From NCBI RefSeq assembly GCF_000005825.2, contig NC_013791.2, positions 1,736,001-1,800,000 of the forward strand: 64,000 bases of DNA, written 5' to 3'. Positions within the stretch are counted from its first letter, which is position 1, and every line of letters starts with the position of its first letter. The notes under the pieces are model-generated. The model had not been told where the DNA came from. It saw nothing but the letters and a program-made list of their open reading frames with translations, and did no database searches. The stretch comes from Alkalihalophilus pseudofirmus OF4 (GTDB lineage Bacteria > Bacillota > Bacilli > Bacillales > Bacillaceae_D). Position numbers and translations under genes: made by a program. Positions 1 through 8,202 of the stretch are shown here, piece after piece.

Positions 1-150
1 CACTCAAATTATTGCGCTGATTCACCTTATAATGGCGTCGGTTACAGGGATTATTGCGTCCGTTCATCATAATTGCGCCGGTTCAATTGAGATATGCGTC
101 GGTTGCAAGCACATATGTATTCATTCAGCCGACTATTGCGCCCATTTCCT
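1..150. repeat. 21-bp periodic repeat element, copy A (left end outside window)
   Basis: Degenerate units of the form A[TA]TGCG[TC]CGGTT recur through this non-coding stretch. Counting the G of each unit gives positions 14, 35, 56, 75, 96, 117 and 138, so the steps are 21, 21, 19, 21, 21 and 21 bp. Copies B (10229-10412) and C (20016-20200) show the same step pattern and have two more units on the left, so copy A is probably cut by the window edge. It lies directly beyond the terminator of the RNase J gene. No SD-preceded open frame fits it. Confidence 0.85.
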
Positions 151-173
151 TCCCTTCACCGCCCAATTATTCA

Positions 174-205
174 CACAAAAAAGCTGCCCTCACTGAAGGC
201 AGCTG
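174..205 (-). terminator. Rho-independent terminator of the RNase J gene
   Basis: On the minus strand AGCTGCCTTC and GGGCAGCT form a stem around a short loop, followed by TTTTTTGTG. It begins within 10 bases of the RNase J stop codon. Confidence 0.85.
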
Positions 206-212
206 TTCCATA

Positions 213-1886
213 TTAAATCTCAATAATAATCGGGATAATCATCGGCTTACGCTTTGTTTTTGAGAAGAGGAACTCCCCAACTGACTTTTTGATCTGCTGT
301 TTAATCGCTTTCCACTCCATTTTGTTCTCTTCGCGAAGCTCAGCAAGACTTTGCTTAATACGGTGATTCACTTCGTTCATCAGCGCTTCAGATTCTTTTA
401 CATACACGAATCCACGTGAGATCGTATCTGGATCTGAGATTAATTCTTTTTTGGTTTTGCTCATGGTCAGCACAACAACGAGCATCCCGTCCTCAGAAAG
501 CTGTTTGCGGTCTCTCAGAATTAAATTCCCAACATCACCGACACCCATTCCGTCCACATATGTATGTCCTGCGTGGACTTTTCTTGTTTGACGGGCTTCT
601 TGATTTTTGATATCAACCACATCTCCATTTTTTAAAATGAATGTATGGCCTTCTTGTACCCCGACTGATTCAGCTAACTGTTGATGCTTGTACAACATCC
701 GGTATTCCCCGTGTATAGGGATGAAATATTTTGGCCGCATGAAGCTGAGCATTAATTTTAAGTCTTCTTGATAACCGTGGCCAGAGACATGCATTCCCGT
801 TGTGACGCCTGATCCATAGATGACATTTGCACCTAAAGCAAATAAGTTATCGACAATCGTCGTCACGCTGCGCTCGTTTCCTGGGATCGGACCCGCTGCT
901 AAAATTACTGTATCCCCGTGAAGGACATCGACCCCTCTAAAATTGCCAGTTGAGAGCCGGGAAAGAGCTGCCATCGGCTCCCCTTGGCTCCCGGTACAGA
1001 GAATGGCCACTTTTTCTGGAGGAAAGTCATTAATTTGCTTTTGATCAATCAACATCTCGTCAGGGACCGCTAAGTACCCTCTTTCTATCGCCACTCCCAC
1101 CACATTCACCATACTGCGGCCAATCAGAGCTAATTTCCTGTTGGTTAGTATAGCAGCTTGGACAACTTGCTGCACGCGGCTGACATTTGAGGCAAACGTA
1201 GACACAAAGACTTTACCCTCTGCATCCATGAAGGCCTTTTCTAAATGATGCCCTACCATTTGCTCGGACGGCGTTAAGCCGGGTCTTTCGGCATTCGTAC
1301 TTTCAGATAGTAAAAGCAGGACCCCCTTTTTGCCGATCTCGGCCATTCTGTGAATGTCTGAATGCTGCTGGTTTACAGGAGTCAGATCAAATTTAAAGTC
1401 TCCAGTATGAACAATGGTTCCTTCTGGAGTTCGGAAAACAATCCCAAGACAGTCAGGTATACTGTGATTCACCTTGAAAAATTCGATTTTAATTTCCTCA
1501 AACGTTATCACTGAATCAGCTAGAATTTCAATTAATTCCGTTTCTCGTAAAATCTTATGCTCTGTTAATTTTAATTCGATCAAGCCCAATGTAAAACGTG
1601 TCGCATAAACAGGGACATTTAATTTCTTTAAAAAGAAAGGAATGCCTCCGATATGATCTTCATGTCCATGAGTGACAATGAGGGCTTTAACTCTTTCTTG
1701 GTTCTCAATTAAATATTGAATATCAGGAATGATTAAATCAATCCCAAGCAGCGTTTCATCGGGGAACTTATTACCACAGTCCACTACAACGATCTCCTGC
1801 CCATATTCAATCACATACATGTTCTTGCCTACTTCATGGAGTCCGCCTAATGCATAGACAGACAATTGATCTCCGTTCATTTCCAC
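213..1886 (-). CDS. Ribonuclease J family protein (J1-like paralogue)
   Basis: A metallo-beta-lactamase/beta-CASP ribonuclease of 557 aa, the usual RNase J length. The metal-binding motif HGHEDH is intact at residues 73-78, followed by HSIPD, HTGDFKFD, the beta-CASP segment with CTGSQGEP, HVSGHG and a C-terminal domain ending in TKRKPMIIPI. B. subtilis RNase J1 has HGHEDH while J2 has HGHDEN, so this one should be catalytically competent (5'-exo/endonuclease in mRNA decay). It lacks the usual rnjA neighbour (rpoY/ykzG), so it may be a third paralogue. GTG start chosen because GGAGG sits 7 nt upstream; ATG at 1880 is the alternative. It has its own terminator and faces convergent sequence on neither side. 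Confidence 0.93.
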   Translation of the reverse strand: MEMNGDQLSVYALGGLHEVGKNMYVIEYGQEIVVVDCGNKFPDETLLGIDLIIPDIQYLIENQERVKALIVTHGHEDHIGGIPFFLKKLNVPVYATRFTLGLIELKLTEHKILRETELIEILADSVITFEEIKIEFFKVNHSIPDCLGIVFRTPEGTIVHTGDFKFDLTPVNQQHSDIHRMAEIGKKGVLLLLSESTNAERPGLTPSEQMVGHHLEKAFMDAEGKVFVSTFASNVSRVQQVVQAAILTNRKLALIGRSMVNVVGVAIERGYLAVPDEMLIDQKQINDFPPEKVAILCTGSQGEPMAALSRLSTGNFRGVDVLHGDTVILAAGPIPGNERSVTTIVDNLFALGANVIYGSGVTTGMHVSGHGYQEDLKLMLSFMRPKYFIPIHGEYRMLYKHQQLAESVGVQEGHTFILKNGDVVDIKNQEARQTRKVHAGHTYVDGMGVGDVGNLILRDRKQLSEDGMLVVVLTMSKTKKELISDPDTISRGFVYVKESEALMNEVNHRIKQSLAELREENKMEWKAIKQQIKKSVGEFLFSKTKRKPMIIPIIIEI

Positions 1887-1970
1887 TCTCATTCCTCCAA
1901 GCATACAATTCATTTTGCAGATAGTATGCCATTTGCATGGAGAATCTATGAGTATTATGAAGCGGGAACA

Positions 1971-2411
1971 TTAGAATAACCCGTAAAAATCCGTCATGAG
2001 CATAGAAATGACAAGAATCGACGTAAATAGCACGAAGCTCGTGGTTAAAAGATAGCGATTGCGTTCCTCCGAATATTTATATTCCATCACGGCGCGGGTA
2101 GTTTCCGTTAAAAAAAGCATAAAAAATAATAAAATAGCTGGATCGAAAATTCTGATCATCTCGACAGAGTCTCTAGTTACATTTACAATCAGCGCAATGA
2201 TCATGAACACCAAAAATATAACCCGTATCATCCTATCAATCAATTTGTGCCGTTTGTTGACATAGACAGCTTTATTGAAAAACCCTCTTTTTTCAACCTT
2301 CAGCAGTCTTCGCATCCCTTCGTTAAATAAGAAAAGCACTAGTGCTGTTAACAAAATAAATAGGAAAAATTTCTCCCAAAAGTATGGATCAATCATTTCG
2401 TATGGATACAA
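1971..2411 (-). CDS. DUF4181-like membrane protein
   Basis: 146 aa with four hydrophobic segments: near the N-terminus, about 66-82, about 90-105 and at the C-terminus. A cytoplasmic stretch (VNKRHKLIDRMIRVIF) and the EYKYSEERNRYLLT motif resemble DUF4181 membrane proteins of Bacilli as I remember them; the function of that family is unknown. The start is TTG with AAAGGA about 10 nt upstream; an in-frame ATG lies 15 nt further in. It is upstream of the RNase J gene on the same strand with an 84-nt gap and could be co-transcribed. Divergent from the Mn-catalase gene. Confidence 0.65.
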   Translation of the reverse strand: MYPYEMIDPYFWEKFFLFILLTALVLFLFNEGMRRLLKVEKRGFFNKAVYVNKRHKLIDRMIRVIFLVFMIIALIVNVTRDSVEMIRIFDPAILLFFMLFLTETTRAVMEYKYSEERNRYLLTTSFVLFTSILVISMLMTDFYGLF

Positions 2412-2505
2412 TGTTATTCAATCCTTTCTGTATCAGTTACTTTGAATAGATAGTAACGGTTTAGGGACAATAGGAAATGACTTTCATTCAAAGGTGGTAG
2501 ATCCT

Positions 2506-3363
2506 ATGTATTTCTATAGAGAAGATTTAATCAACATGATTGTTCCTGATAAACCAGATCCACATGCAGCAAAAGTCCTGCAAGAAGCGCTTGGCGGTCA
2601 GTTTGGTGAAATGAGAACGATGATGCAATTTTCATTTCAAAGCGCAAACTTTAGAGGCAAAGCGAAGCAGTACCGTGATTTAATTAGAGGCGTTTTCTTA
2701 GAAGAACTGAGTCATATTGAGCTTGTTCAATCAACCATTAACCAGCTGTTAAATGAATCAGGCGGCGATATGCCAGGAAACCAAGCGCAAGACGGGGCCC
2801 CGTTAGATGATGTCATCCAAGCTGGAGCAAATCCTCATCATTATATCATTGGAGCTAAAGCATCGCTTCCTGTTGATGCAGGCGGTAACCCTTGGAACGG
2901 CTCTTGGGTGTATGACCATGGAAACTTAGTAGCAAACCTTTTAAATAATGTGGTACTTGAATCCACTGGGGTTTTGCAAAAATCTAGAATTTATGAGATG
3001 AGCGATAATAAGACATTACGTGAGACGATCGCTTTTCTGATTGTACGGGATAACGCCCATCAAAATGCCTTTGCTAAAGCGCTAGAAACATTAGGTGTTG
3101 ATTGGGGTAAGCTCTTCCCTGTTCCAAATTATGATCTTAATAAATATCCTGAGTGCCGCAAATATGTCGAGATGGGATTCCATAATGCTCAGTTTAACTT
3201 CCGTTTGGATGAAACTCGCATGGGAGAAATCTTCCAAGGAACATCTCCAAGCAGAAATGACGGTGAATTGGCTGTTACCCCGCCGCCTAAAGGGCATCCT
3301 GTTCCAGAAATGCCTGATATGCCAAATGAACACGCACCAGGTTTAACGGATTTAAATAATTAA
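2506..3363 (+). CDS. Manganese catalase family protein
   Basis: 285-aa di-manganese (non-haem) catalase, which disproportionates hydrogen peroxide. The ferritin-like four-helix core is visible: GEMRTMMQFSFQS, then the EELSHIELV helix supplying Glu and His ligands, and the second pair IVRDNAHQNAF. The C-terminal tail is Pro-rich and ends in a lid-like extension. Length matches the family (about 270-300 aa). ATG at 2506 chosen because AAAGGTGG lies 8 nt upstream; the in-frame GTG at 2494 overlaps that ribosome site. Monocistronic with a terminator. Spore-coat proteins CotJC/YjqC belong to this family, so a coat location is possible but not shown. Confidence 0.92.
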   Translation: MYFYREDLINMIVPDKPDPHAAKVLQEALGGQFGEMRTMMQFSFQSANFRGKAKQYRDLIRGVFLEELSHIELVQSTINQLLNESGGDMPGNQAQDGAPLDDVIQAGANPHHYIIGAKASLPVDAGGNPWNGSWVYDHGNLVANLLNNVVLESTGVLQKSRIYEMSDNKTLRETIAFLIVRDNAHQNAFAKALETLGVDWGKLFPVPNYDLNKYPECRKYVEMGFHNAQFNFRLDETRMGEIFQGTSPSRNDGELAVTPPPKGHPVPEMPDMPNEHAPGLTDLNN

Positions 3364-3374
3364 TGTAACATGTA

Positions 3375-3404
3375 TGAGCACCCATGCTTAAGTGGGTGCC
3401 TTTC
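3375..3404 (+). terminator. Terminator after Mn-catalase
   Basis: GCACCCA and TGGGTGC form a stem around TGCTTAAG-type loop sequence, followed by a weak T-rich tail (CTTTCGCTTATTTT). It starts about 12 nt after the stop codon. Confidence 0.6.
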
Positions 3405-3535
3405 GCTTATTTTCAACCTGCTAAACCAGAACTGCCAGCATGATCATCAGCATAAACAAAAAAGAAATTGGTCCAACCTTTCGTATGTATTTAAGATTGA
3501 TGCCTCTTATTTTTCTATGAATTCATCGGAAAAGC

Positions 3536-3561
3536 TCCCACCATGTGAGAGCTTCTTTTTT
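3536..3561 (-). terminator. Terminator of the RRDD-repeat gene
   Basis: On the minus strand AAGCTC and GGAGCTT flank an inner TCAC/GTG pair and are followed by TTTTCC. The stem begins just after the stop codon of the gene at 3562-3789, which supports translation of that strand. Confidence 0.6.
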
Positions 3562-3789
3562 CTACCAGAAGAAAAGGTTACAGAAACATCTACGTCTATG
3601 GCAGCAGCGGCAGCAGCACTTTTTGCAGCAATGGTGATGGTGATGGCGACGGTCGTCACGCCTATCATCACGACGATCATCGCGTCTATCACAACGATGG
3701 TCACGCCTGTCATCACGACGATCATCACGCCTATCATCACGACGGTCGTCACGTCTATCATGGCATCTACAGTCATGGTAGTAACACAT
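3562..3789 (-). CDS. Small Cys/His-rich protein with RRDD tandem repeats
   Basis: 75 aa in three parts: MCYYHDCRCH, then about nine RRDD-type four-residue repeats (12-bp DNA period, with RRDHRCD variants in the middle), then HHHHH and a Cys-rich tail (CCKKCCCRCC). AGGAGGTG lies 5 nt before the ATG and a terminator directly follows the stop, so this frame is chosen over overlapping open frames created by the repeat. The strongly charged, Cys-rich composition is like spore coat or exosporium proteins; no catalytic domain is seen. Function unknown. Confidence 0.7.
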   Translation of the reverse strand: MCYYHDCRCHDRRDDRRDDRRDDRRDDRRDHRCDRRDDRRDDRRDDRRHHHHHCCKKCCCRCCHRRRCFCNLFFW

Positions 3790-4199
3790 ATCTACACCTC
3801 CTAAAAGTGAGATACTATATTATATAAACTCATATAATAGATGTATCCGCTAGTGCTAGAGGTGTAAATGAAATGTGCTGATTCCCATAATGGTTCGTCT
3901 AGTAGTTAAACTATCATTTCGGTTTCAGCCGTTGAAATAAGCTGCATTATTCTTCTTTCATCGGTTGTTTTTTATCGAAGGTAGTCTTCTTTGTGAAAAC
4001 GGAATTGTTAAGCCTTTGTTTTAATGAACTTTCTCAGTTTACCATCAATAAGTGGAAAGTTTAAGAATAAATGTGCTATTTTAACTTCTTATTCTATGTT
4101 AAAATCATCGATACCTTCTATTTTTATCGATGGCGAGGATTTGGTTTCATTAAAACTTTATGTAATCTTGAGCAAATGAAACCGCTCAAGAATGAAGTG
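3790..4199. other. Intergenic region, no gene seen
   Basis: About 410 bp between a minus-strand start and a minus-strand stop. AT-rich, with only short frames that lack a ribosome site. A stretch near 3895 loosely resembles a tRNA D-arm but has no T-arm or acceptor partner. Confidence 0.5.
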
Positions 4200-4436
4200 T
4201 TATTCATTACAAATGACCTGGCAATTACCTGCATCATCACAGACAATATCGCAGTGAATCGTCTCCCCACCCTCCGCATAACAAACGAGTATACAAAATG
4301 GTCCATTACAAACTAGTTCACAATTATCAGGAATGTCTGCAATTGGGATGGTTCTAATGTTTAAAAGAGACTTAAACTGTTTTACTAGTTCACGAATCGT
4401 CTTTTTACAGCAGCAGCTCTTTCTTTTCTTAGACAT
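4200..4436 (-). CDS. Small Cys-rich protein, spore-surface-like
   Basis: 78 aa. N-terminus KKRKSCCCKKTIRELV carries a Cys triplet next to an amphipathic helix; the rest contains spaced Cys pairs (CELVCNGPFC, CDIVCDDAGNCQVIC), ten or so Cys in total. The Cys cluster followed by a helix is faintly like the CotY/CotZ/ExsY exosporium family, but I do not claim membership. Start is supported by GAGGAGGTG 9 nt before ATG. A SigK-like promoter (CATAGGTTA) lies just upstream, which would fit late mother-cell expression and a coat or exosporium role (inference). Confidence 0.72.
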   Translation of the reverse strand: MSKKRKSCCCKKTIRELVKQFKSLLNIRTIPIADIPDNCELVCNGPFCILVCYAEGGETIHCDIVCDDAGNCQVICNE

Positions 4437-4458
4437 GACTCTATCACCTCCTCTCTCT

Positions 4459-4486
4459 TAACCTATGCATCGCACAAGAGAAAGGT
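4459..4486 (-). promoter_or_regulatory. SigK-like promoter of the Cys-rich gene at 4200-4436
   Basis: Minus strand reads AC, 17 nt, then CATAGGTTA, matching the SigK -10 consensus CATANNNTA with a near-standard spacer. The -10 sits about 23-30 nt before the start codon. Confidence 0.4.
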
Positions 4487-4552
4487 ATAGATGTTTTAAA
4501 GAAGGATAAACAAAACGGGCTGCCATCTTTCTTACATTTACTAGTAATAGAC

Positions 4553-4592
4553 GAAAGAGACCTAATCATAGTAGATTTGGTCTCTTTTTAGA
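4553..4592. terminator. Hairpin with T-tract (terminator-like)
   Basis: AGAGACC and GGTCTCT pair around a 16-nt loop and are followed on the plus strand by TTTTTAG. No plus-strand gene precedes it closely; on the minus strand it would follow the SDR gene's own terminator, so it may be a back-up. Confidence 0.45.
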
Positions 4593-4615
4593 GATGATTA
4601 TAGGTAATCTGAAAA

Positions 4616-4650
4616 ATTTAAAAGACGCAACAGTGATCCTGTTGCGTCAT
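4616..4650 (-). terminator. Terminator of the SDR gene
   Basis: Perfect 10-bp stem GACGCAACAG/CTGTTGCGTC on the minus strand, then TTTTAAATTTTT, 10 nt after the SDR stop. Confidence 0.8.
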
Positions 4651-4657
4651 ATCTATC

Positions 4658-5443
4658 TTATATTTCTTTCGTCCAATTTTCTGCTTCCTCTTCACGCATT
4701 TGCTTTTCTGTTTCTGGAGGATAGACGGTTCTAAATTTATGAGAATTTTTTGGTATGATTTCGACCATTTTCTCAATCATTCCCTCAGGGTCAAACTGAT
4801 CTTCTACACCTTTATCCTTTTCTTTCATCTCATCAAATGGCGAGTAATGGATGCCTTCACGCAGCCAGTCCCATTTCGCTTCAACCGCACGATCATTAAA
4901 TCCTGTCGCAAACGGTCCTGGATTAATGGTAGCTACTTGAACACCAAAATAGTCCATTTCCTTTTGTAATGATTTAGCCACCGCTTCAAGTGCATGCTTG
5001 GTTGATGCATAAAGCCCTGCATAAGGACCCGCCATCGATCCGGCCATGGAGGACATAAAGATGATCTTTCCTTTTCCTTTCTTTACAAACTTTTTCGCTG
5101 CTATTTGGGCAGTTTCAAGCGTACTAAATACATTTACCTCAAACATTTCACGAAAAATAGACATTGGCACTTCGCCTAGAGGTCCCCCTTGATTAATTGC
5201 TGCATTGGCAACAAAGATATCGAAGTCTCGGCTAGCCATCTTCCCTCTTTCTTCTGGGCAAGTAATGTCCATTTTGAATACATCGAGCTCCACTCCTGCA
5301 GCTTTAGCAGCCTCTCTAAGGGAAGTGACTTGGGAATCGATCTCTACCCCTGCCATGACTTTGTGCCCGACTTTCGCAAGACCGATAGCGGTTCCTTTGC
5401 CAAGTCCTGTGCCAGCTCCTGTGATAAGAATTGATTTTGTCAT
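4658..5443 (-). CDS. SDR family NAD(P)-dependent oxidoreductase
   Basis: 261-aa classical short-chain dehydrogenase. Visible elements: Rossmann cofactor motif ITGAGTGLGKG at residues 6-16, the NAG-type motif as VANAAIN, catalytic Ser in FMSSMAG, and YASTK supplying the YxxxK Tyr/Lys pair. The C-terminal 60 residues are acidic and longer than the core, with no membrane segment. ATG at 5443 chosen because AAGGAGGCGG lies about 8 nt upstream; an upstream in-frame ATG lacks a site. Substrate cannot be inferred. Monocistronic. Confidence 0.9.
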   Translation of the reverse strand: MTKSILITGAGTGLGKGTAIGLAKVGHKVMAGVEIDSQVTSLREAAKAAGVELDVFKMDITCPEERGKMASRDFDIFVANAAINQGGPLGEVPMSIFREMFEVNVFSTLETAQIAAKKFVKKGKGKIIFMSSMAGSMAGPYAGLYASTKHALEAVAKSLQKEMDYFGVQVATINPGPFATGFNDRAVEAKWDWLREGIHYSPFDEMKEKDKGVEDQFDPEGMIEKMVEIIPKNSHKFRTVYPPETEKQMREEEAENWTKEI

Positions 5444-5532
5444 ATGTACCGCCTCCTTGAAATAGATGCTAATACCCATCTATTCCCTGGTAAAGAGGAG
5501 ATAAACGTATAATCAGATTCGTTAGGTAATCA

Positions 5533-5934
5533 TTAATTCGTTCTACTTTTCTTGTTTAAGAACCATACGTTCACTTCACCTGCATCACCTAATGTTAGGG
5601 GAACTTGATCTACGGAGGCGTTGTCATCTTGCTCCGAAAATCCCGCAATGATAAACTGTCCTTCCTTAACGGTGTCTATGTTGTCTAAGGAAGCTTCACC
5701 TAATTGTAATTCTTCTAATACAAACCAGCTTCCGCCTTGTTTCTGGACAGTAGATACGTTGATGGTCTCATTTGCTGAATAAGCGATAGCGATTGTCTCT
5801 TCATTAAGTGCAGCTTGAGAAAGAACGCTATCTGGTTGAGTAGGTAACGCGTCCTCCGGTGTTTCGCCTGCTTGCATACAACCAGCTAACATAATAGAAA
5901 ACACACAGGTTACAAAGATCGTTTTGAGTTTCAT
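5533..5934 (-). CDS. Putative lipoprotein of unknown function
   Basis: 133 aa with a signal peptide (KLKTIFVTCVFSIMLAGC) ending in the lipobox LAGC, so the mature protein should be anchored to the outer face of the membrane. The mature part is acidic and rich in Gln/Ala with a likely all-beta region. ATG at 5934 is preferred; a GTG 9 nt upstream is also open. Last gene of a three-gene minus-strand run (7219 to 5533) with an 18-nt gap to the acetyltransferase. Confidence 0.7.
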   Translation of the reverse strand: MKLKTIFVTCVFSIMLAGCMQAGETPEDALPTQPDSVLSQAALNEETIAIAYSANETINVSTVQKQGGSWFVLEELQLGEASLDNIDTVKEGQFIIAGFSEQDDNASVDQVPLTLGDAGEVNVWFLNKKSRTN

Positions 5935-5952
5935 TTGAATCACGTCCCAACA

Positions 5953-6489
5953 TCATTTGTTGTTACTATATTCCCCAGACAGCACTCCCATATGTATAAG
6001 GTCATGCCATTTGCCTTCACGGAATAGAACTTCTCGGCTCACACCTTCTTCTTTGAAACCGAGCTTTTTATATAAATGAATAGCCTTTTCATTCATTGAA
6101 TAAACCTTAAGTGAGATACGATGTAGATTTAACTCATAAAAGGCATAGTCAAGCAATACAGTGAGAGCTTCTTTAGCGTAACCTTTGCCCCAAAAATCTT
6201 TATTGCCAATGTCAATAATGCATTCAGCGTTTCTATTTTTCATATCAAGATGAACTAAAGAAGTGATACCTAGAGCCTCTCCACTGGAAATGTCAACAAT
6301 CATATAACTTTTAGAATCAACAGAACCGATAAGAATATGTTGAACAAAGTTCCTAGTTTCTTCTAGTGTATAGCTATCTATATAAGGGCTCGTTGTTTTC
6401 ATTACCTCCAAGTCATTCCGCCAACTGTGATATAACTCAACATCATCTTCTGTTACTTTTCTGAGGTGAATTCGTTTTGAACGCAACAT
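5953..6489 (-). CDS. GNAT family N-acetyltransferase (RimJ/RimL-like)
   Basis: 178 aa. N-terminal LRKVTEDDVELYHSWRND is typical of the RimJ/RimL-type GNAT fold, and the acetyl-CoA loop is seen in NKDFWGKGYAKEAL (Q/RxxGxG/A-type). The C-terminal IHLYKKLGFKEEGV motif is the usual beta6-beta7 region. It should acetylate an amine of a protein, polyamine or antibiotic; the acceptor is unknown. ATG preceded by GGAGGAATAGC. Stop of the upstream membrane gene is 1 nt away, so translational coupling is likely. Confidence 0.88.
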   Translation of the reverse strand: MLRSKRIHLRKVTEDDVELYHSWRNDLEVMKTTSPYIDSYTLEETRNFVQHILIGSVDSKSYMIVDISSGEALGITSLVHLDMKNRNAECIIDIGNKDFWGKGYAKEALTVLLDYAFYELNLHRISLKVYSMNEKAIHLYKKLGFKEEGVSREVLFREGKWHDLIHMGVLSGEYSNNK

Positions 6490-6490
6490 G

Positions 6491-7219
6491 CTATTCCTCC
6501 ACTCTTTTAGGTATTATTGAACTTCCCTTAACAAATGAAATACTTAGGATCGTAAGCCAAACAAAGAAAAGAATCCCAATGACCTCTGTTACATCGTGCA
6601 TCACTTGGGTGCCTTGCATTAAGAAAAACCATGCAATGAAATAACTTACGATTAGTAAACCTCCAACAATATAACCAAATAACCTAAACCGATATGAAAA
6701 ACCTATGTTTTTAATACCTTGAGAATGTAAAATGATCCATATCCCAATCAAAAAATTAGCTAATATGTAGATGCTTGTCGATAAACCACCTTCCATCATA
6801 GACCACTCTATGAGAAGGGCTGCAAATTGTTTAGTGGTTTCATCGACTGCTTGACTGTATAACTTAATGGCATAACTAACAGCAGCGGCTTGTAGAATGA
6901 ATGATAAGGCATACAGGATAAACCCAGCACTGCCACATATAAAAGCGATAAGATTGTTCATTTGAAAAGAACGAGTCCCGCTGCATAAGTGGTAGATTCC
7001 GATTGGTATGACTGCACTAATTAAAAGAATAATAGCCTTCGAGCCATGGTCAAAGCCAAAATATCCTGGAAACTGACTGTAATAGTCAAGCACAGAGATG
7101 GAAAGTCTAGAGTCTTGTTCAATAGTAATAGGATTCTGTATCTGAAAAATAAGGTTTACTACCATCCACGTAACGAATCCTGCTACGTGGAATAATCCGA
7201 TCCAACCAATAATCCTCAA
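6491..7219 (-). CDS. Multi-pass membrane protein, unknown
   Basis: 242 aa with about six hydrophobic segments (near residues 5-27, 60-80, 92-115, 150-168, 180-205 and 215-232). The segment between the first two helices is external-like and charged (ITIEQDSRLSISVLDYY). I recognise no family. TTG start chosen since GAGGTG lies 7 nt upstream and no ATG is available at the N-terminus. First gene of the run with the GNAT and lipoprotein genes, whose stops and starts nearly abut. Confidence 0.7.
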   Translation of the reverse strand: MRIIGWIGLFHVAGFVTWMVVNLIFQIQNPITIEQDSRLSISVLDYYSQFPGYFGFDHGSKAIILLISAVIPIGIYHLCSGTRSFQMNNLIAFICGSAGFILYALSFILQAAAVSYAIKLYSQAVDETTKQFAALLIEWSMMEGGLSTSIYILANFLIGIWIILHSQGIKNIGFSYRFRLFGYIVGGLLIVSYFIAWFFLMQGTQVMHDVTEVIGILFFVWLTILSISFVKGSSIIPKRVEE

Positions 7220-7381
7220 TGATGCTCACCTCTTCAATATGTATGAAATAATCTCACTTTCCTTATATTAGCAGATTAGAATGACGGTTTGGGAATTTAT
7301 ACCTGGTTTTGCTTGGTTTTATATGATTTGAAAGTCATTAATTAAAATAGAGAACAATTTATAGTAAAAGGAGAGGTGCAA

Positions 7382-7657
7382 ATGTACAGAATAACTGTAA
7401 TATCAGTGCATATCCTTATTATTTTGTTTGCTGCCATGATCGGTATAGCAGGAATCTACAATCCCTCAGCTTCTGATCCTAACCGTACGTTTGAAACGTG
7501 GATCGCTGCCATTCTTATATTTGATGTATTTGTTATCCTATCCGCCTATATTCTTTTAAACGTAAAGAAAGGATGGTTATTTGCACTGTTTGTGTTCAGT
7601 TTATTAGGGTTGTTTTATGTCCTGCCTGCTATTTCGTTGTTTGTAGAAGGTTTATGA
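7382..7657 (+). CDS. Small three-helix membrane protein, unknown
   Basis: 91 aa with three hydrophobic segments (about 5-25, 45-63 and 68-88), the second and third joined by NVKKGW. ATG at 7382 follows AAGGAGAGG with 5-8 nt spacing; this is the only convincing ribosome site in this 500-bp plus-strand stretch. Divergent from the gene at 6491-7219. Function unknown. Confidence 0.7.
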   Translation: MYRITVISVHILIILFAAMIGIAGIYNPSASDPNRTFETWIAAILIFDVFVILSAYILLNVKKGWLFALFVFSLLGLFYVLPAISLFVEGL

Positions 7658-7700
7658 CTGGGTAATCGATTCTCTTCGTAAGTTCAAGCCCGTTTAGTTC

Positions 7701-7727
7701 AAATAAAAAAGCTTGGAATAATCCAAG
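7701..7727 (-). terminator. Terminator of the VOC/DUF1992 operon
   Basis: GCTTGGA and TCCAAGC form a tight stem with an ATTA-type loop on the minus strand, followed by TTTTTTATTTG. Confidence 0.85.
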
Positions 7728-7735
7728 CAAGACGA

Positions 7736-8173
7736 TCAAACTTTCAACATATTCTGTTCATCGAATTCCCACATTTCACCGTAAGCGACTTCCCAATAGT
7801 AGCCGTCTAGGTCTTGAAAATAACCACCGTACCCTCCCCAATCCGTTGGTGCTGCTTCTTTTATTACACTTGCACCAGCTTGTCTAACTTGGGTTAGTAC
7901 CTTGTCTACTTCATCTTTTGATTTGGTATTGTACGCAAAAGTAATCCCCCGAAATCCACCTTGATTGATGGCAGGAGGTTGTTCTTTATTAATATCTTGT
8001 GCAAGATGTTCAATTGGATAAAGTGATATTTTTGAGCCTTCATTTCTGAAAAATACAATATCAGGGCTATCAGGATCGCCTACTACTGTGGTCTCGAAAC
8101 CAATTTCTTTATAGAAGTCATGCGCTTTGGAAATATCTTTTGTCCCTAAAGTAATCAGGTTAACTCGGTTCAT
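7736..8173 (-). CDS. VOC family protein (glyoxalase-like)
   Basis: 145 aa vicinal-oxygen-chelate protein with two beta-alpha-beta-beta-beta modules. N-terminal RVNLITLGTKDISKAHDFYKE is the standard VOC opening; the second module ends in GGYFQDLDGYYWEVAY, where the usual metal-binding Glu is in YWEV. The first-module His is replaced (LITLG), so metal chemistry is uncertain. TGAGGAGTG precedes the ATG. Follows the DUF1992 gene on the same strand with a 29-nt gap; together they end at the hairpin near 7714. Confidence 0.85.
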   Translation of the reverse strand: MNRVNLITLGTKDISKAHDFYKEIGFETTVVGDPDSPDIVFFRNEGSKISLYPIEHLAQDINKEQPPAINQGGFRGITFAYNTKSKDEVDKVLTQVRQAGASVIKEAAPTDWGGYGGYFQDLDGYYWEVAYGEMWEFDEQNMLKV

Positions 8174-8202
8174 CTTTTACACTCCTCATATAATCAATGT
8201 AA

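Noticed and set aside
3370-3804. Plus-strand frame opposite the RRDD gene (Thr/Ile/Val-rich)
   Set aside because: Open only because of the 12-bp repeat on the other strand; no ribosome site.
3890-3950. tRNA-like stretch
   Set aside because: Looks like a D-arm and anticodon arm, but there is no T-arm and no acceptor partner.
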